Source: Algoriphagus yeomjeoni
GTDB lineage: Bacteria > Bacteroidota > Bacteroidia > Cytophagales > Cyclobacteriaceae
Assembly (NCBI RefSeq): GCF_003259505.1
Contig: NZ_QLLK01000016.1
Location: 1 to 64,000, forward strand
Direction of reading: 5' to 3'
DNA: 64,000 bases
Below are positions 57,597 to 64,000 of this stretch, in pieces. Each line of letters opens with the position of its first letter. Positions within the stretch are counted from its first letter, which is position 1. The position numbers and the translations under genes are program-made. The notes beneath the pieces were generated by a model. That model was not told the origin of the DNA and did no database searches. It was given only the letters and a program-made list of their open reading frames with translations.

Positions 57597-59060
57597 ATGA
57601 AAAATTCAATTTCAAAATATATACTTGTAGGGATGATTGCCGTAGGGGTGACATCTTGTGATCTGGGAGATTTTGGTGATACCAACGTCAACCCAAATCA
57701 GACTACAACAGCTATCCCTTCTTCGCTTTTGACCAACTCAATCAACGGGCTGAAGGGTACTATAGATGATCCTACTGGATCTCTATATTCCCAATATCTA
57801 GCAAACTCTCAATACACCAGTGCTGATAACTATCAGACGATTATTTTCAATTACGGTGGGTATTATAGCGGAGTGTTGATGGATTTGGAGCAAATCATCA
57901 TCATGAATAGTAATGAGGAAACTAAATCTGAAGCTTCCCTTTATGGTTCAAATGCGAATCAGATCGCTGTTGCTCAAATTCTTCAGTCGTACTATTTCAA
58001 TTTCATTACTGACAGATGGGGTGATATTCCTTATTCTGAGGCTTTGAATATTGATGAGGGAATTCGTCAGCCTTCTTTTGATCCTCAATCAGAAGTTTAC
58101 GCTGGGGTTTTGGCTACTTTGAAAACAGCCCAGGCTAATATTTCTTCTACCGCTCCTGTACAAGGTGATATCCTTTTTGACGGGGATATGGACATGTGGA
58201 GAAAGTTTGCTAATACCATCAGAATGAAAATGGCGTTGAGAATGTCTGAGGTGGATCCTACCACAGCAGCTGCCGAATTTGCTTCTGCTATCAATGATGG
58301 TGTGATTGCATTAGACAATAGCGAGAACATTTTCTACGCAAACTTGCCTGAAGCAGCTTTCCAAAATGCGTGGTTTGCACGTTTTCTCACTCGTCGTGAT
58401 TACGCTGTTGCTAATACCTTAGTAGACAGAATGCAGACTATTGCAAACGGCGGTGTACTTAACGCTACCATGGACCCTAGACTTCCTGAATATGCGGATC
58501 CTACTGACATCGGAGGTAAGTATGTTGGTATGCCTTACGGACTTAGTGAAGCTAGAGCTGGTGCTATTTCTAACTCAGATGTTTCTTTCTTGAATGCTGA
58601 TTTAAGAGCACAAGCTGCTCCAAACTACATCTTTACATCTGCTCAGGTATTGTTTTCAATGGCTGAAGCTGTACAAAGAGGCTGGATTTCAGGTGATGCT
58701 GAAGCGCTTTACTACCAAGGTATTGAAGCTTCTCTTGATCAATACGGTGTAGCAGATGGATATGCTGCTTACATTGCTAATACGTACGTGCAGTTTGATG
58801 CTTCTAAAGCTGTCGAGCAAATCGTCACTCAGAAATGGATTGCTAACTACCTAAATGGTTACGAATCATGGGCTGAATGGAGAAGAACAGGTTATCCTGA
58901 TTTGCAGCCAGGTGAGGATGCTTTGAATGATAGCAAGCAAATCCCAGTACGTCAAGCTTATCCTTTATTTGAGCTGAACCTTAACTCAACCAACTACGAT
59001 GCTGTAGTTGCACGTCAAGGTGCTGATGGATTGGATACACCAGTATGGTGGGATAAATAA
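57597..59060 (+). CDS. SusD/RagB-like nutrient-binding lipoprotein
   Basis: 487 residues. The lipoprotein signal ends VTSCDL (about 20), and LGDFGDTNVNPNQTT follows, the classic mature N-terminus of the SusD-like_2 group. YLANSQYTSADNYQT, YFNFITDRWGDIPYSEAL and QKWIANYLNGYESWAEWRRTGYPDL mark the TPR-like fold. It ends DTPVWWDK. The gene starts 11 bases after susC and forms a lid on the SusC channel. The substrate is unknown: no glycoside hydrolase or peptidase gene accompanies the pair. Confidence 0.94.
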   Translation: MKNSISKYILVGMIAVGVTSCDLGDFGDTNVNPNQTTTAIPSSLLTNSINGLKGTIDDPTGSLYSQYLANSQYTSADNYQTIIFNYGGYYSGVLMDLEQIIIMNSNEETKSEASLYGSNANQIAVAQILQSYYFNFITDRWGDIPYSEALNIDEGIRQPSFDPQSEVYAGVLATLKTAQANISSTAPVQGDILFDGDMDMWRKFANTIRMKMALRMSEVDPTTAAAEFASAINDGVIALDNSENIFYANLPEAAFQNAWFARFLTRRDYAVANTLVDRMQTIANGGVLNATMDPRLPEYADPTDIGGKYVGMPYGLSEARAGAISNSDVSFLNADLRAQAAPNYIFTSAQVLFSMAEAVQRGWISGDAEALYYQGIEASLDQYGVADGYAAYIANTYVQFDASKAVEQIVTQKWIANYLNGYESWAEWRRTGYPDLQPGEDALNDSKQIPVRQAYPLFELNLNSTNYDAVVARQGADGLDTPVWWDK

Positions 59061-59076
59061 TACTAACTAAATATCA

Positions 59077-59112
59077 TAAAATGCCATCTACAATTTGTGG
59101 ATGGCATTTTTA
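59077..59112 (+). terminator. Terminator after susD
   Basis: The AAAATGCCATC / GGATGGCATTTTT hairpin lies directly before the next gene's start, so it separates the SusCD and TonB/DUF4249 units. Confidence 0.88.
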
Positions 59113-59127
59113 TGCTTCATATTCTAT

Positions 59128-61824
59128 ATGAAAGAAAAACTACTTCCACTACTTGTATTTTTAGTACTTTTTAATACAACTTTTCTCTTGGGTCAATCAG
59201 TCGAAAAAACTATTGTCTTTGATGAAAATTATGTAGAAACACCACTTCCAGAAGTTTTGGAAGACCTTGAAAACCAATCCAAAATTCGTTTTTTCTATAA
59301 AGAAGAATGGGGGATAGATGCTTTCCTAATCAATGGGATGAAGGGGCAAGATGCAGTTGAAACCATCAATAGCTTGCTGAGCACGTATGGTTTTAGTATA
59401 GTTCCTTATAAGGATCTCTTAGTCTTGGTAAACCAAGAAGGCCTTGATGCCTACCGATATGAGCAATGGGATGAAGATGATCTTAATCTTAAAGAATACC
59501 AATTAATAGGTACTGGCAAACCGGAAAATTCCAATTTGCCGGTGACCCTCACCGGTCAAATCACAGACGCAGGTGAAAATGAAGCATTAATAGGAGCTAG
59601 TATTCAAGTAGTAGATAGTTCCGAAGGAGTAGTGACTGATTTGGATGGTAACTATGAATTAACCATCATCCCCGGTAAATATAAATTACTTGTGCAATAT
59701 GCTGGATATGAGCCAAAGTCTATTGATGTTCAGGTAATTAACTCCGGTGAATTAAATGTGGCACTTTTTAATGAAACATTGAAGCTGGAAGAATTCACGA
59801 TCACTGCAAGGAGTCAGGATGTTTCAGTTTCTGAGAAAATTGCCGGTCGGGAGATTTTGGATATTGCCGTGATCAAGAGCTTACCTACGTTTATGGGAGA
59901 GGTAGATCCTATCAAAAGCCTGATATCTCTTCCAGGTGTCAGTTCTGTAGGAGAAGGCTCTTCGGGATTTAATGTGCGAGGTGGTGATCCTGGCCAAAAT
60001 CTAGTGATGATGGACGGCGCAATAGTATACAATAGCTCACATTTATTTGGCTTTTTTGGGGCTTTTAATTCTGATCTGATCAGAGATGTGGAAATTTACA
60101 AGGGTGGCGGGCCAGCCAATTATGGAGGAAGAGTTTCTTCTGTGCTTAATGTAAATCTCCGAAATGGGAATTCCCAAGGCATCGATGTACAAGGTGGCAT
60201 AGGATTGATTTCATCCAGGCTCTTGGTAGAAGGGCCATTAAATAAGGATAAAACAACTTTTCTCCTCTCAGGAAGAACAGCATATCCTAACTGGATGCTG
60301 AAGCAAATGAAAGATCCTGATCTGTATCAAAGTGCAGCTGGATTTTATGATGTGAACTTCAAAATAAACCACACCATTGATGAAAATAATGTCCTCACTT
60401 TTTCCAGTTACCTAAGCGATGACAATTTCGAATTTGCTTCCGATACAGCATATGTATGGAAAACCAAGCTTGGAATTCTAAAATGGGCACATCGATTCAG
60501 CAACAAGTTCCTGATGCAAACGCAGGTGGTAGTAAGTGATTTTCAAAGCAATATTAGAAATACTCAAGAAAGCTACGACTTCGACTACACTTCGGGTATT
60601 GTAAACTACCAAGGGAAAGTCGATTTCTCATATGAATTGGGCACAGCTCATAAATTGGATTTTGGCATAAGTTCACTTTACTATTCATTTAACAATGGGG
60701 ATTTTAATCCGGGTTCAGAGAATACTACTTCTGAAGAAATCCACATACCTGAAGAGTATGCTTTGGAAAGTGCTATCTATCTAAATGATGAATTTGTTAT
60801 ATCACCTAAGGCTTCGCTTGTCTATGGTATTCGAGTATCTAATTACCTGGCCCTCGGTGGAAGCTATTATGATTTTGATCCAACCCAGCCTAAGTCCACG
60901 GCGACGATTACTGATACCTTGAGTTTTGGTCAAAGTGAGGTAGCCAAAACCTACATAGGCTTTGAGCCTAGAGCATCTTTTCGCTGGCTCGTAACACCTT
61001 CCAGTTCTTTGAAGCTAAGCTACTACCGAACTAATCAGTACATTCATTTGATATCCAATACTGCCGCGATTTCTCCGGTAAATTATTGGAAATCCTCTGG
61101 CTACAATCTTTCACCTTCTATTGCAGACCAGTACACTATTGGCCTTTTTAAAAATTGGAAGGATAACCTCTTCGAAATATCAGTAGAGGGATATTATAAG
61201 AATATTCAGCAGGTGGTAGATTATAAAAATGCAGCTTCTATTTTACTCAATGAGAACCTCGATGCAGACCTTATTCAAGGTGAAGGGCGTGCGTATGGTG
61301 CAGAATTCTTGTTACGGAAAAATCGCGGAAAACTAACCGGATGGTTGGGATACACCTATTCGAGAAGCTTGAGGAAGTTTGATGAGTCTGCATTTGAGGA
61401 GGAAAAGATTAATGGAGGCGATTTCTTTGCTGCCAACTATGACAAGCCCCATGATATTTCATTGGTAATGAATTATAAGGTAAGTAGAAGGTTTGCGATG
61501 AACTTAAACTTCGCTTATTCTACAGGAAGGCCGATCACAGTTCCAGTTTCAAAATTCCAATACGAAGACATTCTTTCTGTCTTGAATTTCTCAGACAGAA
61601 ATCAATATCGTGTACCGGATTACCATAGACTAGACTTGTCTTTTACCCTGAAAAGTGGTCTGAAAAAGGAGAAAGTGATTGACGGAGAGTGGGTATTCTC
61701 TGTGTATAACGTCTATGGGCGGAAAAACCCGTTCTCAGTGTACTTCACGCAGCGAGGAAATGCATTTCAGCTTTCGGTTCTGGGTAGTGCATTCCCATCT
61801 ATCTCTTACAATTTTAAATTATAA
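59128..61824 (+). CDS. TonB-dependent receptor with STN-like and CarboxypepD_reg domains
   Basis: 898 residues from ATG 59128. Sec signal to about FLLGQS (26). A STN-like domain (~30-105: VFDENYVETPLPEVLEDLENQSKIRFFYKEEW) is followed by a CarboxypepD_reg-like domain (~140-215, TLTGQITDAGENEALIGASIQVVDS). Plug: LPTFMGEVDPIKSLISLPGVSSVGEGSSGFNVRGGDPGQNLVMMDGAIVYNSSHLFGFFGAFN. Barrel to SISYNFKL. The DUF4249 gene begins two bases after its stop. STN domains can signal to an anti-sigma factor, but no FecR/sigma pair lies next to it. Confidence 0.92.
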   Translation: MKEKLLPLLVFLVLFNTTFLLGQSVEKTIVFDENYVETPLPEVLEDLENQSKIRFFYKEEWGIDAFLINGMKGQDAVETINSLLSTYGFSIVPYKDLLVLVNQEGLDAYRYEQWDEDDLNLKEYQLIGTGKPENSNLPVTLTGQITDAGENEALIGASIQVVDSSEGVVTDLDGNYELTIIPGKYKLLVQYAGYEPKSIDVQVINSGELNVALFNETLKLEEFTITARSQDVSVSEKIAGREILDIAVIKSLPTFMGEVDPIKSLISLPGVSSVGEGSSGFNVRGGDPGQNLVMMDGAIVYNSSHLFGFFGAFNSDLIRDVEIYKGGGPANYGGRVSSVLNVNLRNGNSQGIDVQGGIGLISSRLLVEGPLNKDKTTFLLSGRTAYPNWMLKQMKDPDLYQSAAGFYDVNFKINHTIDENNVLTFSSYLSDDNFEFASDTAYVWKTKLGILKWAHRFSNKFLMQTQVVVSDFQSNIRNTQESYDFDYTSGIVNYQGKVDFSYELGTAHKLDFGISSLYYSFNNGDFNPGSENTTSEEIHIPEEYALESAIYLNDEFVISPKASLVYGIRVSNYLALGGSYYDFDPTQPKSTATITDTLSFGQSEVAKTYIGFEPRASFRWLVTPSSSLKLSYYRTNQYIHLISNTAAISPVNYWKSSGYNLSPSIADQYTIGLFKNWKDNLFEISVEGYYKNIQQVVDYKNAASILLNENLDADLIQGEGRAYGAEFLLRKNRGKLTGWLGYTYSRSLRKFDESAFEEEKINGGDFFAANYDKPHDISLVMNYKVSRRFAMNLNFAYSTGRPITVPVSKFQYEDILSVLNFSDRNQYRVPDYHRLDLSFTLKSGLKKEKVIDGEWVFSVYNVYGRKNPFSVYFTQRGNAFQLSVLGSAFPSISYNFKL

Positions 61825-61826
61825 AG

Positions 61827-62927
61827 ATGCGACAGAGTTATATTATTGCACTTCTATTGATTCTGACGGCATGTATAGAGCCGATTTCTTTTGAAACAGG
61901 CAGTGAACCCAGACGTCTGGTGGTGGATGGATTTATTTCCAATATATCATTTGCAGATCAATCCCAAAAACCTGCTCCGCCACGCCGTTTTTATGTGGCA
62001 GTACGATGGAGCAGTGCAGTAGATAATGTGTTGGATGAGGTGATTTCCGATGCTACAGTTACCTTGATGTCATCTGAAGGAGAGAGTTTTGAATACTTTT
62101 GGGATGAAGCAGAACAGCGATACCTCATCAGAGACGTGGATTTTTCTGCAAAAGAAAATGTGGATTACAAGGTTCGTATTCAAACCTCTGAAGGAAAAGT
62201 GTATGAATCGGATACCGATAGGTTGCATCCCGCTCCAGCGATTCAGGAGATTAATGTGGAGTACAAATCAATCTTGAAAAGTATAGCAGTAGGGAATCAA
62301 ACAGAGATTGTAGAACAGCGCGGTATCCAAGTTTCGGTTCCTTTGGAGGAGCATGGTGGAGCGGAATACTATTACCGCTGGAAAATAGTCCCAAGCTGGA
62401 TATTTGAAACATCTAGGCTTCCCGAAGAAAATATTAATAAGCGTTGCTATGTTACCAACCTCTATGAATATCAGTCAATTAGTGTTTGGGAAGATAAAAC
62501 TGGCGGCTATAATCGTGATCTGTTTTTCTTGGAAACTGATGACAATGAACAGGTTCAATATGGTTATTCTAACTTGATAACTCAATACAGTCTTTCTCCT
62601 GAAGGCTATGAGTTTTGGGATCAACTGGCTACTCAGCAGCAGAGTGGAGGAGGGATTTTTGATCCTCCGCCATTTTCTTTGGTTACCAATATTAAGAATG
62701 TGAATAATTCAAAAGAAGCCGTGTCGGGGTTTTTCTATGTTGCCCATGAATCTTCCTACAGATGGAAGCTTACTCCGGATGACTTGCCTTATACACTTAC
62801 TTTCATAGATCCTTGTGAGCCTGTTCCAGGTGTACCATTTATTCCTCCAGCTGGCTGTACCAATTGCCTAGAATACAGGGGTTCATATACAGAAAATACC
62901 AACCAACAACCGATATGGTGGGATTAA
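61827..62927 (+). CDS. DUF4249 family lipoprotein
   Basis: 366 residues. Lipoprotein signal ends ILTAC (about 16). LVVDGFISN...VRWSSAVDN, VISDATVTLMSSEGE and VDYKVRIQTSEGKVYESD show the beta-sandwich start of DUF4249, which always accompanies this TonB receptor type. It contains a Cys-rich tail (CEPVPGVPFIPPAGCTNCLEYRG) and ends QQPIWWD. Function is unknown; a surface or periplasmic partner of the receptor is likely. Confidence 0.88.
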   Translation: MRQSYIIALLLILTACIEPISFETGSEPRRLVVDGFISNISFADQSQKPAPPRRFYVAVRWSSAVDNVLDEVISDATVTLMSSEGESFEYFWDEAEQRYLIRDVDFSAKENVDYKVRIQTSEGKVYESDTDRLHPAPAIQEINVEYKSILKSIAVGNQTEIVEQRGIQVSVPLEEHGGAEYYYRWKIVPSWIFETSRLPEENINKRCYVTNLYEYQSISVWEDKTGGYNRDLFFLETDDNEQVQYGYSNLITQYSLSPEGYEFWDQLATQQQSGGGIFDPPPFSLVTNIKNVNNSKEAVSGFFYVAHESSYRWKLTPDDLPYTLTFIDPCEPVPGVPFIPPAGCTNCLEYRGSYTENTNQQPIWWD

Positions 62928-64000
62928 TAAAGAAAATTTTACCGTTAGCATTGTGTTTTGCAATGTTAATTACAATCGCAGCTTTGGGACAATCAGCCTC
63001 ATTTCAGGTGAGAATGCTGGTCTCTTCGTCTGTGTATGTGAGTGGAGATTTAGTTGCATTGCAGTTACAGACGCTTGATTCCGAGGGAAGGCCAACTTTG
63101 GAAGGTAGCCTGATTAATTTGTACCTAGTTGACCATTCTGGAAGTACTGTCGCTATCGAACGCTTCAATTCGGCTAAGCAGGATGCTGATCAAGCTTTTT
63201 TGTTGCCTGAAGAATTGACTACGGGTAATTACAAATTAATAGCGCAGATCCAAGGCTCAAAGTTTCAGACAGAAGCTCTGATCCATGTTTATAGCCCAAC
63301 GATTTTTTCCTCTACAGCTTTACCGGAAAATGCAAATCCAGAGCTAGGAGTTGAAGTAGTAAATGCTTCACCCATGGATGAAAATATAGAGTGGAAAGTG
63401 GATGAAGATAGTTTTAGTATTTCTACTGAAACCTTAGATTTCGGGGTGTTGACAGTAAAGGTTTTTGACCCCTTATTGGAGGGATATCCTGTTTCAGGCG
63501 TTGTGAAAAAGTCAGAATTAGCGGAGGCAGAAAAAGAGTCTTTTCAATTGATTCCACCTTCTAAAGATCCAAATTCCAGAATCTCAGTGTTTTTTCTGGA
63601 CCAAGGAATGGTAGAAGAATACAATATGCGGGATAGTGCATCCATCGAAGAAAAATTGATGCAGCACCAAGGCTCTTCTGCTGTTTGGGCTTATCAGTTT
63701 GATAATTTGGGGGAAACAATAGGTGAAGTGACTGTGAATATTTCTGATTGGAAAAACAAGAAATTCAGCTCGTTTGATAATACCGTGCCTTTTGATGATG
63801 TGGTGGTGAATATCTTGGATCATAAAAGAAAGCGGAAATACATAGACCAGATCTATAGAACTGATTTTGATAATTATGAGCCATTCTGGCAAAAATCAGA
63901 TCAAGTAGCTCCAGATCAGGTGTATTTGTCTGATGATTACCAAGGAATCGCAACCTTGAGAGAAGCATTTTCAGGGATTGTTTCCAAGGCATCTGTCAAG
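62915..64000 (+). CDS. Exported MG2-like protein, partial at window end
   Basis: Starts at ATG 62915, overlapping the DUF4249 gene by 13 bases in another frame, and stays open for 362 codons to the end of the window. Sec signal to about AALGQS (26). The next segment, FQVRMLVSSSVYVSGDLVALQLQTLDSEGRPTLEGSLINLYLVDHSG, resembles the alpha-2-macroglobulin MG2 domain (about 28-75). TTGNYKLIAQIQ completes the domain. It is the third gene of the TonB receptor/DUF4249 cassette. The C-terminal half, perhaps with a plug-like domain as in relatives, is missing. Confidence 0.75.
   Translation, partial: MVGLIKKILPLALCFAMLITIAALGQSASFQVRMLVSSSVYVSGDLVALQLQTLDSEGRPTLEGSLINLYLVDHSGSTVAIERFNSAKQDADQAFLLPEELTTGNYKLIAQIQGSKFQTEALIHVYSPTIFSSTALPENANPELGVEVVNASPMDENIEWKVDEDSFSISTETLDFGVLTVKVFDPLLEGYPVSGVVKKSELAEAEKESFQLIPPSKDPNSRISVFFLDQGMVEEYNMRDSASIEEKLMQHQGSSAVWAYQFDNLGETIGEVTVNISDWKNKKFSSFDNTVPFDDVVVNILDHKRKRKYIDQIYRTDFDNYEPFWQKSDQVAPDQVYLSDDYQGIATLREAFSGIVSKASVK

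Noticed and set aside
1..64000. CRISPR array, rRNA operon, prophage
   Set aside because: No regularly spaced repeat with unique spacers, no rRNA signature and no phage structural gene is seen. The only integrase/transposase-like gene is the IS1595 element.

Overview
The window looks like chromosomal DNA of a Bacteroidota bacterium, most likely Cytophagales/Cyclobacteriaceae (Algoriphagus-like). The reasons are a SusC/SusD pair, a TonB receptor next to a DUF4249 protein, two DUF4221 lipoproteins, many Sec or Tat lipoproteins, a homogentisate dioxygenase, methylmalonyl-CoA mutase in two subunits, and promoters of the TTTG / TAnnTTTG type. The genus is an inference from gene content, not from a marker-gene comparison.

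Layout. 1-1420: tRNA array (Lys, Pro, Arg, Lys) that turns into a tandem of tRNA-derived fragments, terminators and two GIY-YIG nuclease genes. 1543-10560: two divergent operons that together look like a periplasmic sugar-oxidation (3-keto-sugar) locus: GMC dehydrogenase, its small Tat-exported subunit, a c-type cytochrome, a DUF1080 hydrolase, a Gfo/Idh oxidoreductase, three TIM-barrel isomerase/epimerase-like proteins and an MFS permease. 10562-28971: mostly housekeeping and envelope genes (hmgA, PafA-type phosphatase, aminopeptidase P, pruA, fabG, lpdA, an ECF sigma/anti-sigma pair), with a GxxExxY gene broken by an amber codon inside a pair of inverted repeats. 28983-32413: an accessory islet with a palindromic MITE-like repeat, a truncated DUF2721 remnant, a complete IS1595-type insertion sequence with an 8-bp target duplication, and a small operon of a Cys-containing exported peptide, a DUF4221 lipoprotein and a CxxC lipoprotein. 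32414-47209: DUF2721, GDPD, threonine aldolase, RarA, a MarR/flavin reductase/ferredoxin group, peptidase and amidohydrolase genes, a DUF389 membrane protein fused to a degenerate lipid-kinase-like region, and an AGE epimerase lipoprotein. 47308-53991: a Xre/RES toxin-antitoxin pair, methylmalonyl-CoA mutase, dnaA and an orphan HEPN-like protein. 54314-64000: a SusCD system with a near-consensus promoter, followed by a second outer-membrane cassette (TonB receptor, DUF4249, and an MG2-like protein that runs off the window).

How the genes fit together. The sugar-oxidation locus would oxidise sugars or glycosides in the periplasm, pass electrons to the cytochrome, and cleave or rearrange the keto-sugars. 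The SusCD and TonB/DUF4249 cassettes import unknown substrates. The most unusual parts are the tRNA-fragment/GIY-YIG cassette tandem, the IS-linked Cys-peptide islet, and the large number of degenerate or orphan modules (HEPN without its motif His, antitoxin-like protein without toxin, lipid-kinase fold without its glycine loop, GxxExxY gene with a stop).
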